From assembly GCA_900772685.1 (NCBI GenBank), contig CAAGRP010000244.1:1-6762 (forward strand): 6,762 nucleotides of DNA. The letters are read 5' to 3'. Numbering within the stretch: position 1 is the stretch's first letter; each line of letters opens with the position of its first letter. Positions 1-6,308 of the stretch are shown one piece after another. Origin of the DNA: Lachnospiraceae bacterium. Lineage in GTDB: Bacteria > Bacillota > Clostridia > Lachnospirales > Lachnospiraceae. The notes under the pieces are model-generated. The model was not told the DNA's origin. It was given only the letters and a program-made list of their open reading frames with translations, and did no database searches. A program made the translations under genes and the position numbers.

Positions 1-317
1 TGTATATTTGCGATACTGTGATCAAACCTTCCTCCGAAGGCACAGCAGATATCTATACTCTTATACCCTCTTCCTAACGCGAATTTTACAGAGCTTATCG
101 TATCGGTGTCGTCCTTGATGGGATTCAGCTTTATAACCCTGATACGCTCATCTATCTTACATGTACATGAGTCCAGATCGCCTATGACAATGTTGGGTGA
201 TATTCCCATCTTCATACAATGATCATAGCCTTTATCGCAGGCTATTATAAAGTCATAATATTCCGGATTTTCAACAGGCGAATACTCACCACCCGAAACA
301 AGAAGGCATTTTTTCAT
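1..317 (-). CDS. thiN: Thiamine pyrophosphokinase, N-terminal half (3' end outside window)
   Basis: The product transfers pyrophosphate from ATP to thiamine, giving thiamine pyrophosphate in the cytoplasm. I translated 105 residues from the ATG at 315-317. They show the family signatures in order: ACDKGYDHC (about residues 26-34, the usual A-D-G-G-like substrate loop), IGDLDS (45-50), KDDTDT (68-73) and FGGRFDHSIANI (94-105). The acidic residues in GDLDS and KDDTDT are the expected Mg/ATP ligands. Family members are roughly 200-215 aa, so about half is present and the rest lies left of the window. The start is supported by a GAGGT ribosome binding site six nt upstream and by the TATAAT promoter nearby. 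In many clostridia thiN follows rsgA and rpe; here it starts from its own promoter, divergent from asnA. No TPP riboswitch is visible in the short leader. The identification is firm. Confidence 0.93.
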   Translation of the reverse strand, partial: MKKCLLVSGGEYSPVENPEYYDFIIACDKGYDHCMKMGISPNIVIGDLDSCTCKIDERIRVIKLNPIKDDTDTISSVKFALGRGYKSIDICCAFGGRFDHSIANI

Positions 318-347
318 TTAGCTACCTCACAAATCTGTTTTCTTTAA

Positions 348-376
348 ATTATAGCCTTTTATTCCATGTTTGTCTT
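348..376 (-). promoter_or_regulatory. Probable sigma-A promoter of thiN
   Basis: On the minus strand a perfect TATAAT (-10, plus positions 348-353) lies 17 nt downstream of AAGACA (-35, plus 371-376), which matches TTGACA at four of six positions. Transcription would start near 341, giving a leader of about 24 nt that holds only the ribosome binding site. The call rests on the consensus match, the optimal spacing and the position directly upstream of thiN. Confidence 0.6.
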
Positions 377-390
377 TATCTTCTTGAATT

Positions 391-419
391 TTCGAGGTAT
401 TTTTGTTAATCTTTATTAT
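391..419 (+). promoter_or_regulatory. Candidate promoter of asnA
   Basis: TATTAT at 414-419 matches the -10 consensus at five of six positions. The sequence 17 nt upstream, TTCGAG (391-396), matches the -35 consensus only weakly at three of six. Transcription would start near 426, leaving a leader of about 34 nt. An alternative -35, TTGAAT at 384-389, has a poorly placed -10. AsnA genes of some Firmicutes are controlled by a T-box leader, but there is no space for one between this promoter and the start codon. Confidence 0.3.
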
Positions 420-459
420 TGTACGTTGAAATCAATAATTAAAATAAAGGAAGGTCAAT

Positions 460-1467
460 ATGAGCTTAATACTACCCGACGGATATGATCCGCATTTAAG
501 TGTTCGCGAAACACAATCCGCCATAAAATATATTCGCGATACATTCCAGAAGGAATTCGGAAGAGAAATGAATCTGGAGCGTATATCCGCACCTCTGTTT
601 GTTACAAAGGACTCTGGACTTAACGATAACCTCAACGGCATCGAGCGTCCTGTAAGCTTTGATATCGCCGGTATTCCCGGAAAGGATGTAGAAGTCGTTC
701 AGTCTCTTGCTAAATGGAAGAGACTTGCGCTTAAGCGTTATGATTTCAAGCCGGGCGAGGGTCTTTATACAAATATGAACGCTATAAGGCGTGACGAGGA
801 GCTTGACAATCTTCATTCCTGCTATGTAGATCAGTGGGACTGGGAGCTTGTTATCGAAAAAGAGGAACGCACGGAGGAAAAGCTTAAAGAGGTCGTAAGC
901 CATATCTTTAAGATAATAAAGCATATGGAACATGAAGTCTGGTACAAATATCCGCAGGCTGTCGCATCGCTTCCAGAGGATATCCATTTTGTTACTACAG
1001 AGGAGCTGCTTGAGCTTTATCCCGACTGTGACGCAAAGGAACGCGAAAACCGCATATGCGAAAAATACGGCTGCGTCTTTGTCATGCATATAGGTGACAA
1101 GCTTGCAAACGGTGAGCCGCATGACGGACGTGCTCCGGACTATGATGACTGGCATTTGAACGGAGATATCCTTTTCTGGTTCCCGCCGCTTAACCGTGCT
1201 CTTGAAATCTCAAGCATGGGCATAAGGGTAAGTGAAGAGTCTTTAAAGGAGCAGCTTGAAAAGGCGGGCTGTGAGGACAGAGCTTCGCTTCCGTTCCACA
1301 GGATGCTTTTAAACGGTGAGCTTCCGTATACGATAGGAGGCGGTATCGGTCAGTCAAGGCTTTGCATGCTGCTGCTTAACCGTGCTCATGTCGGTGAGGT
1401 GCAGGCTTCGCTCTGGCCGGAGGATATGATCAGGGAATGTGCTGAGCACAACATAATATTACTATAA
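460..1467 (+). CDS. asnA: Aspartate-ammonia ligase (ammonia-dependent asparagine synthetase A)
   Basis: AsnA makes asparagine from aspartate, ammonia and ATP (giving AMP and pyrophosphate). It is a cytoplasmic homodimer with a class II aminoacyl-tRNA synthetase-like fold and does not use glutamine. The 335 aa are close to the 330 aa of the E. coli enzyme and align along the whole length. Visible signatures are DSGLNDNLNG (about 51-60), SLAKWKR (82-88), GLYTNMNAIR (101-110), VDQWDWE (123-129), RAPDYDDW (224-231), LNGDILFW (233-240), SSMGIRV (251-257) and GGGIGQSR (293-300). These cover the aspartate- and ATP-binding positions. Relative to the E. coli protein a short stretch between APDYDDW and LNGDIL is missing. 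AGGAAGG at 448-454 sits five nt before the ATG and fixes the start. The gene stands alone, divergent from thiN and convergent with the cell-wall operon, and has its own terminator. Confidence 0.97.
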   Translation: MSLILPDGYDPHLSVRETQSAIKYIRDTFQKEFGREMNLERISAPLFVTKDSGLNDNLNGIERPVSFDIAGIPGKDVEVVQSLAKWKRLALKRYDFKPGEGLYTNMNAIRRDEELDNLHSCYVDQWDWELVIEKEERTEEKLKEVVSHIFKIIKHMEHEVWYKYPQAVASLPEDIHFVTTEELLELYPDCDAKERENRICEKYGCVFVMHIGDKLANGEPHDGRAPDYDDWHLNGDILFWFPPLNRALEISSMGIRVSEESLKEQLEKAGCEDRASLPFHRMLLNGELPYTIGGGIGQSRLCMLLLNRAHVGEVQASLWPEDMIRECAEHNIILL

Positions 1468-1473
1468 TACACG

Positions 1474-1500
1474 GCTGTCGCACAACGCGGCAGCTTTCTT
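1474..1500 (+). terminator. Rho-independent terminator of asnA
   Basis: An eight-bp stem, GCTGTCGC (1474-1481) with GCGGCAGC (1487-1494), contains one G-U pair, closes on the loop ACAAC and is followed by TTTCTT. It starts seven nt after the asnA stop codon. The T-tract is short and broken by a C, but the GC-rich stem and its position make the call likely. Confidence 0.8.
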
Positions 1501-1641
1501 CATACCCAGAATCAAAAGTTATAAAAAAGAAGCACATGTCTCTTCTGAAAATTTCTAATTCCTTCACCATCCCAAAACCGTTTCCGGCTACATTACTTCA
1601 GTCTAATCAATACTCCGACTTGAAGTTATAAAAATAAAATC
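1501..1641. other. AT-rich convergent intergenic stretch with a 12-bp direct repeat
   Basis: This stretch lies between the two opposing terminators and shows no convincing gene on either strand. The only structure I see is the 12-mer AAGTTATAAAAA, which occurs at 1516-1527 and again at 1623-1634, 107 bp apart. In such AT-rich DNA this could be chance or the trace of a small duplication. Confidence 0.4.
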
Positions 1642-1695
1642 AAAAAAAGGATTGTCGATGTAAATGCGCATCAGCACATTCAACATGACAATCCT
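1642..1695 (-). terminator. Rho-independent terminator of the ftsW-to-ytfJ operon
   Basis: Read on the minus strand, AGGATTGTC (plus 1687-1695) pairs perfectly with GACAATCCT (plus 1648-1656). Inside it ATGT pairs with ACAT, then AATGTGC pairs with GCGCATT around the four-nt loop TGAT. Only small bulges interrupt about 20 bp of stem. A run of T follows directly (A-run on plus, 1642-1648). It lies 28 bp beyond the ytfJ stop. The hairpin has no T-tract in the plus direction, so it should act for the minus operon only. Confidence 0.92.
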
Positions 1696-1723
1696 CATAA
1701 TTCACTACTATTTATTTCTTGTG

Positions 1724-2089
1724 TTATAAGATATCCTCGGCAGCGTCATCTTTTCCTTTTTTGGTGAATTTGGAGATTATGCCCGGTGCCATATCGATTA
1801 TCTTTTCGAAAAGGCTCGGATCATCTTTAACGCTTACTATCCTTGCATTTCCGTCTGTGATGATGAGCATAGCTGTAGGATTTATCTTAGCGCCCATTGC
1901 ACCGCCGCCGCGGTTCTTTTCATTTCCTTCGAAAACTCCGGCTCCGACACCGAATGATACATCCGCAAGCGGTAAGATCGTGGTATCTCCGACCGTTACA
2001 GCCTGTCCCACTACCGTTTTTGTATTTAAATAACCTTCCATTCCGCCCATAAGAGCATCAATATTTGATTTGAAATTGCTGTCAGCCAT
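1724..2089 (-). CDS. ytfJ: YtfJ/GerW family protein (Spore_YtfJ)
   Basis: This 121-aa protein is a YtfJ/GerW family member. In Bacillus subtilis the homologue is a spore protein needed for normal germination; its biochemistry is not settled. The family pattern is clear: TVVGQAVTVGDTTILPL (about 25-41), VSFGVGAGV (44-52), the glycine-rich GGGAMGAKINPTAMLII (61-77), and a C-terminal helix with SLFEKIIDMAPGIISK (92-107). No signal peptide or membrane segment is seen. A strong ribosome binding site, AAGGAGG (plus 2097-2103), lies seven nt before the ATG, which shares its A with the TAA of the upstream gene. This 1-nt overlap implies translational coupling. The ytfI-ytfJ pairing is conserved from bacilli to clostridia and supports both calls. 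The family also occurs in genomes not known to sporulate, so sporulation is only suggested here. Confidence 0.9.
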   Translation of the reverse strand: MADSNFKSNIDALMGGMEGYLNTKTVVGQAVTVGDTTILPLADVSFGVGAGVFEGNEKNRGGGAMGAKINPTAMLIITDGNARIVSVKDDPSLFEKIIDMAPGIISKFTKKGKDDAAEDIL

Positions 2090-3057
2090 TATTTTGCCTC
2101 CTTATGCTCAGGTCGTTTCTGACCTTTATTCTTTTTAGTCTTATGCTTTTTGCTGTGTCTGTATTTTTGTTTCTTTTTATCTCCGAGTCCGAGAAGTGCC
2201 TTTACTTCAGGGATCTTCAGAAGCTTTATCACATAAGCCAGAAGGATGATGATAACGATCCTTCCGGATAGCTTTACATCACATTCGAATCTCTTTTCGC
2301 TGAAATCAGGGCACACCTTAAGTTTTCTCGGTATCGGTATGCAAAGTGCAGCTATTATGCCGAGAAGCATTCCTGTATCTGCAGGATCATCGAGTCCGAA
2401 GTTGATATAACCCGAAATATGCTTCGGAAGTATGTGCTTCAACAGTTTTTTAAGTACCGGCTTGATCTTGTTAAACAGGTCGAGACCATCCTTAACTTTT
2501 TTCAGTTTATCACATATATTATTGAAAGTGAATCTGATTTTTTCCGGAACGCTTTTCTTAGACTCTTCTTCATCAGTCTTATCAGCGTCCTTATCATTAT
2601 GCTTTTCTTTAAGCTCCTTCAGGACTTCATCAACAGTCTTTTTGTCTTTTGCGCCGTTTTCAGCTGCTTCCAAAGCCTTGATACCGGAATCTTCCTTTGC
2701 CTCGCCCTCGTCATCCTTTACCGTCTGTCCCGGCTTTATCGTCGGCTGCTTTTTAGCGGGCTGATACTCCGCTTTCTTTTTCTCAGGCTTTTTTTCTTTA
2801 TTTAAAAGCTTATGCAGCGGTATTCCGAACAGCCACATGCTCCATTTAAAGCTTTTATGCTCATACGAAAATTTCAGAGTAAAAGCCCCAAATAGCCATC
2901 TTACCGAGCCCGATGCATAAAGTTCGCCTGTTTTTTTTATTTTTGCTTTATAAAAGATCGGAAAGAACAATATCAACGCGATCAAAGCTGCTATGACAGC
3001 CAGAATGATCAGCAGAATAAATCCGATCGTTGACAATATACTTAAAAACAGCTGCAT
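2089..3057 (-). CDS. DUF2953 domain membrane protein (YtfI-like)
   Basis: The 322-aa product has a long N-terminal hydrophobic segment (about residues 5-36), then a DUF2953-like region with VRWLFGAFTLKFSYEHKSF (52-70) and WLFGIPLHKL. A low-complexity Lys/Glu/Asp linker (about 86-175) follows. The C-terminal half of the domain contains the typical FGLDDPADTGMLLGI (220-234) and a second hydrophobic stretch (267-280). The last 30 residues are extremely basic. The function is unknown. The family sits next to ytfJ in B. subtilis (ytfI) and many clostridia, so a role linked to YtfJ is the usual inference. The start has AGGGAG upstream, and the stop overlaps the ytfJ start by one nt. The charged linker makes the protein longer than what I recall for bacillar YtfI. 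The family call is good; the function is open. Confidence 0.82.
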   Translation of the reverse strand: MQLFLSILSTIGFILLIILAVIAALIALILFFPIFYKAKIKKTGELYASGSVRWLFGAFTLKFSYEHKSFKWSMWLFGIPLHKLLNKEKKPEKKKAEYQPAKKQPTIKPGQTVKDDEGEAKEDSGIKALEAAENGAKDKKTVDEVLKELKEKHNDKDADKTDEEESKKSVPEKIRFTFNNICDKLKKVKDGLDLFNKIKPVLKKLLKHILPKHISGYINFGLDDPADTGMLLGIIAALCIPIPRKLKVCPDFSEKRFECDVKLSGRIVIIILLAYVIKLLKIPEVKALLGLGDKKKQKYRHSKKHKTKKNKGQKRPEHKEAK

Positions 3058-3084
3058 TTAATCTCCCTGTATCTCATATGCCGA

Positions 3085-3405
3085 TCACAAGCTTCCTTGG
3101 AAAAGCTTCCTTAGGTCATAATCATTGTTTGTTTTACAGGCATCATTTACCATCATGCTTACAAGCTCCATCGCAGAGTCCTTGCTTGCCGCCATTCCGA
3201 CGATCAGAGTATCACCTCTTCTATGAGGAAGTGCCGCCCTGAACATTCTGTATGAATATATATCAAGCTGCTCAACAGGATTTGATGCAAGCATTATAAG
3301 GTATAAAGGCTCTATCTTTTCCCCTTTGAGAATTGCCCCTGATATTTCATTTATCCGCGGCTTCATCTCTTCATCAGCATAAATCTCTTTATAAAATCTT
3401 ACCAT
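3085..3405 (-). CDS. Small conserved clostridial protein of unknown function
   Basis: This soluble 106-aa protein has no signal peptide, membrane segment or catalytic motif that I recognise. It opens with MVRFYKEIYADEEM. Its core has PLYLIMLASNPVEQLDIY (33-50), IVGMAASKDSAMELVSMMV (68-86) and a terminal YDLRKLF (96-102). The layout suggests an alpha/beta fold with a strand, a strand and then an amphipathic helix. I recall similar small proteins in clostridial genomes, with the same start, LDIY and 'IVG.A...EA.ELV' pattern, but with no assigned role. It starts 13 nt after the pbpA-like stop and ends 27 nt before the DUF2953 gene, so it is part of the operon. The ribosome binding site is unusual: GGTGAT close to the ATG rather than AGGAGG. 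It is a real gene by frame, spacing and composition; no function can be stated. Confidence 0.75.
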   Translation of the reverse strand: MVRFYKEIYADEEMKPRINEISGAILKGEKIEPLYLIMLASNPVEQLDIYSYRMFRAALPHRRGDTLIVGMAASKDSAMELVSMMVNDACKTNNDYDLRKLFQGSL

Positions 3406-3418
3406 TGTATCACCGATC

Positions 3419-4978
3419 TCATCCCTGATAATAACCGGATATTATATCCGCAGCGACAGAAGCTGCCGAATCCTGACCCGGGACAGCCTGTTCAAGTACT
3501 ACCGCCACAACTATATCACTGTTTCCGGTCTGTGTGAAACCGATGAACCAGCTGTGTACATAGCCTTCCGAATTATCATATTCGGCAGTTCCCGTCTTTC
3601 CCGCAACATTGTACGGCAGCTCGGCAAGAGAAGAAGCTGTTCCGTATTGTACGACCGCCTGCATATATGACTTAAGCTGTGCCGCAATAGACGGATCCAT
3701 TACAGCTCCTAAGGATTTCGGTTCTTCAGTGCTTACTATATTGCCGTCATGGCTCTGTATCTGCTGTATAAATGACGGTTCCGTCATCTCTCCGTTATTA
3801 TATACCGCCTGCGCTATCATAGCCATATGCATAGGCGTAACAAGTGTATCTCCCTGTCCTATCGCTGTCTGCATGCTGAGTCCGTCCGTAGTTGTCTTGT
3901 CGAGTGAAAATCTGCTTGTTGCAGACGGAAGTCCGAACGAAAAGTCGGTATTGAACTTTAATTCACCTGCCGCCTTTGCGAGTGCCTTCGGATCCAGAAG
4001 CTCCGTTGCTATATACGAAAATGCACAGTTGCAGGAGTTTGCAAATGCATCCTGAAGCGATTCTTCTCCATGTACCGCTCCGTTTGAGCAATGGATCGTA
4101 TATCCGCCCTGTGTATATTCTCCGGTGCAGTTAAATGAAAATCCCGCATCGGATCCGTACTGTTCAAGATAGGCAAGAGCCGTGACGACCTTAAATGTAG
4201 ATCCCGGTTCATATAATCCCTGTATCGCCCTGTTTATAAACGGACTTCCCGAATCATCAAGGTTCAGGGTTTCCCAATCCTCCGAAACAGTGTTCGGATT
4301 AAAATCAGGCAGGCTGACGCAGGCTTTGACCTTTGCGGTATTTGCATCAAGCACTACAGCGGCTCCTCTTCTTCCGGCAAGGGCATCATATGCTCTCTGC
4401 TGCAGTCCCACATCAAGGCTTGTTACAAGGTCATCACCGTTTTTCTTCTGGGCATTCAGTTCTTTTTCTACCTGATTGATGATATCCTCATGCGATGTCA
4501 GCATTGCATTATTCTGTGTCGCTTCGAGTCCGGCGCTGCCGTAATCCGAATATCCTACCACCTGGGCAAACAGGTTGTTGTAAGGATAATTTCTTATCTC
4601 ATTGCCTTCCTCGTCTGTAGTCGTATTTGCAAGTATCGTTCCGTCCGAGGCAAGTATCGATCCTCTTACGACCTGAACCGCCTTTTTCTCGGAACGTTTA
4701 TTATACGGACTGTTCAAAAGGTCATCGCTTTTATTTGTCTGAAAATATATCATATAGGCTATCATAGCAAGGAATAGCCCTACGAAAATATATGAAACGA
4801 CTACATAGGATTTACCACCTGAGGCTGTCCTTCGTTGCTTCCTCGAGCTTCTTTTCGAAGTCTCCCGAGTCAAATTCGGATCCGGGATCTCCCCGGTGTC
4901 CTGATAGATCCTGCTGTCGTCCATCATATCGTAATCCGTCGTTTCCGTATTCCGGTCGTATCTCTTGTTCTTCTTCAT
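3419..4978 (-). CDS. pbpA: Class B penicillin-binding protein, PbpA type (D,D-transpeptidase)
   Basis: This membrane-anchored transpeptidase cross-links peptidoglycan and is expected to work with the SEDS protein encoded just upstream. In the 519 aa I see a charged cytoplasmic tail (1-56), one membrane anchor (about 57-79), and a short extracytoplasmic N-terminal domain with VVRGSILASDGTILA (103-117), a YPYNNLFAQVVGYSD segment and GSAGLE (147-152). The transpeptidase domain has all three active-site motifs: SxxK as STFK (260-263, nucleophile Ser260), SxN as SCN (315-317) and KTG (461-463). The compact N-terminal domain and the YP..VVGY..GLE pattern match actinobacterial PbpA rather than PBP2x; no PASTA domain is present. 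The start at 4978 has AAGGA seven nt upstream, better than the internal Met18/19, which lack one. That choice puts the first 167 nt inside the 3' end of ftsW in another frame. The assignment to class B is firm; septal versus elongation role is not decided by sequence. Confidence 0.94.
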   Translation of the reverse strand: MKKNKRYDRNTETTDYDMMDDSRIYQDTGEIPDPNLTRETSKRSSRKQRRTASGGKSYVVVSYIFVGLFLAMIAYMIYFQTNKSDDLLNSPYNKRSEKKAVQVVRGSILASDGTILANTTTDEEGNEIRNYPYNNLFAQVVGYSDYGSAGLEATQNNAMLTSHEDIINQVEKELNAQKKNGDDLVTSLDVGLQQRAYDALAGRRGAAVVLDANTAKVKACVSLPDFNPNTVSEDWETLNLDDSGSPFINRAIQGLYEPGSTFKVVTALAYLEQYGSDAGFSFNCTGEYTQGGYTIHCSNGAVHGEESLQDAFANSCNCAFSYIATELLDPKALAKAAGELKFNTDFSFGLPSATSRFSLDKTTTDGLSMQTAIGQGDTLVTPMHMAMIAQAVYNNGEMTEPSFIQQIQSHDGNIVSTEEPKSLGAVMDPSIAAQLKSYMQAVVQYGTASSLAELPYNVAGKTGTAEYDNSEGYVHSWFIGFTQTGNSDIVVAVVLEQAVPGQDSAASVAADIISGYYQG

Positions 4979-6287
4979 CCTCTGTTCCTTCGTCTTTTCT
5001 AAGCACGTACAATCCCTGGATTATCGCCAGCATAAAGATCGTACACATTACCGAGCTGCCTCCGTAGCTTATCAGCGGCAGCGTGATGCCTGTCATCGGG
5101 ATAAATTTCGTTGTTCCTCCTATGGTAAGGAATACCTGAAAGGCGTATTCAGTTCCCAGGCCGATAGCAACAAGCTTATAAAAACTGTTGTTCAGCTTCA
5201 TGGCGATGTTTATTATAACAAGATAAAGTCCCATGCATAACAGGATGAGACATATCGCAAACAGTATTCCCATCTCTTCACATATCGCCGCAAATGTAAA
5301 ATCCTCTTTTACGAGTGGTATGCTCTCCGGCGATCCGTTTAAGAGTCCTGTTCCGAACCAGCCTCCGGCACAAACACCGAAAAGGGCCTGCACTATCTGA
5401 TAACCGGTTCCCTGATAATCGGCAAACGGATCTCTCCAAACCTGTACTCTTACCTGTACATGTCTGAAAAGCTTATAGGCCGCAACGGATGCTCCTGCCA
5501 TTCCTCCGATACCAAGAAGTGCGTATCTTACCTTTCCCGTTGCCACGCACACCATTATGATATATGCAACGAAATATATAAGAGCGGCACCAAGGTCCGT
5601 GGAAATTACAAGGATCACCACATGTATCGCAGCTATTATCGTTACCTTGAATACCTGGGCAAAGGTTGTGACCTCCTTAAGCATTCCCGCTATAAAGAAA
5701 ACAAAGGTTATCTTTACAAATTCCGAAAACTGGAAGGTGATTCCCGCTATCGAGATAGACAGCTTTCCTCCGCCCGAAACCTTTGCAAGTGCAAATACCG
5801 CACCTATGAGAAGTATTCCCACTATAGCAAAGAACATACCCATATTCTGAAGGGCTTTTACCTTTCTGATAAAAACAGGTATGAACAAGGCTATGACCGT
5901 TGCACAGGCTATTATCATCAGCTGCTTTGCCGCAGAATCCATTCCGAGCCTGCTCTGCATCATAAGTCCTATCGATATCATCATACACATGACATTGAGC
6001 AGGATGAACGATGCCCTTTTATAAAATATATTGTACAGGACCTGAGTAAGGATTATATACAGCACGACAGCTCCGTACATTATTATCATGGAAATGTCCA
6101 TAGTCTGGATATAAAGCACAAAATAAGCTATAAAATTGAATAATATCATCCAGAGGAGCTGTGCTCTCAGCCTTCTGGTCCTTGTTTCCTTATCGCCTGC
6201 AGATAATGCCCTGTAAACTCCCCAGGTAAACATGATCATTATAAACAGGAGTAAATATTTTGAAATTTCTACTATTATATTAATCAT
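4812..6287 (-). CDS. ftsW: SEDS peptidoglycan glycosyltransferase, FtsW/RodA family
   Basis: This polytopic membrane protein polymerises lipid II into glycan strands, with a class B PBP as partner. The 491 aa contain about ten hydrophobic segments and the SEDS signatures: STDLGAALIYF (229-239, Asp231 in the place of the essential aspartate), WRDPFADYQGTGYQIVQAL (284-302), GWFGTGLLNG (309-318), KEDFTFAAICEEMG (327-340) and FIPMTGITLPLISYGGSS (395-412). The usual Pro before the DLG motif is Thr here. After the last membrane segment (ending near GLYVLRK, 425-431) there is an acidic, hydrophilic tail of 60 residues, whose coding sequence is shared with the start of the PBP gene. The start has GGGAG five nt before the ATG and lies 21 nt after the stop of the U32 gene. 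FtsW and RodA are hard to separate by eye; the context (ftsW/rodA next to pbpA, as in actinobacteria) fits either. Confidence 0.92.
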   Translation of the reverse strand: MINIIVEISKYLLLFIMIMFTWGVYRALSAGDKETRTRRLRAQLLWMILFNFIAYFVLYIQTMDISMIIMYGAVVLYIILTQVLYNIFYKRASFILLNVMCMMISIGLMMQSRLGMDSAAKQLMIIACATVIALFIPVFIRKVKALQNMGMFFAIVGILLIGAVFALAKVSGGGKLSISIAGITFQFSEFVKITFVFFIAGMLKEVTTFAQVFKVTIIAAIHVVILVISTDLGAALIYFVAYIIMVCVATGKVRYALLGIGGMAGASVAAYKLFRHVQVRVQVWRDPFADYQGTGYQIVQALFGVCAGGWFGTGLLNGSPESIPLVKEDFTFAAICEEMGILFAICLILLCMGLYLVIINIAMKLNNSFYKLVAIGLGTEYAFQVFLTIGGTTKFIPMTGITLPLISYGGSSVMCTIFMLAIIQGLYVLRKDEGTEDEEEQEIRPEYGNDGLRYDGRQQDLSGHRGDPGSEFDSGDFEKKLEEATKDSLRW

Positions 6288-6308
6288 ATATTCTCCCGCG
6301 CGGCTATC

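Noticed and set aside
320..459. T-box leader for asnA or TPP riboswitch for thiN
   Set aside because: The 142-bp divergent spacer is too short for either together with the promoters, and no T-box or TPP core motif is visible.
496..1155. 219-aa open frame antisense to asnA
   Set aside because: AsnA is certain on the plus strand; the antisense translation has no family features and is a shadow.
1530..1552. AGAAG/CTTCT inverted repeat next to an A-run as a second minus-strand terminator
   Set aside because: The stem is only five bp with a nine-nt loop, too weak to call, and a much stronger terminator lies before it.
1430..1570. Possible 46-aa minus-strand ORF beginning MVKELEIFRRDM and running into the asnA 3' end
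   Set aside because: It crosses the asnA terminator and coding end in antisense, has Cys-rich unconserved composition at its end, and no similarity I can recognise.
4874..4927. Alternative PBP start at Met18 or Met19 to shorten the overlap with ftsW
   Set aside because: No ribosome binding site precedes these codons, whereas the 4978 start has AAGGA at good spacing; the overlap would still exceed 100 bp.
5460..6143. 227-aa plus-strand open frame rich in Tyr, His, Lys and Cys
   Set aside because: It is the antisense shadow of the ftsW membrane segments; the composition is what reversed hydrophobic codons give, and ftsW motifs are clear.
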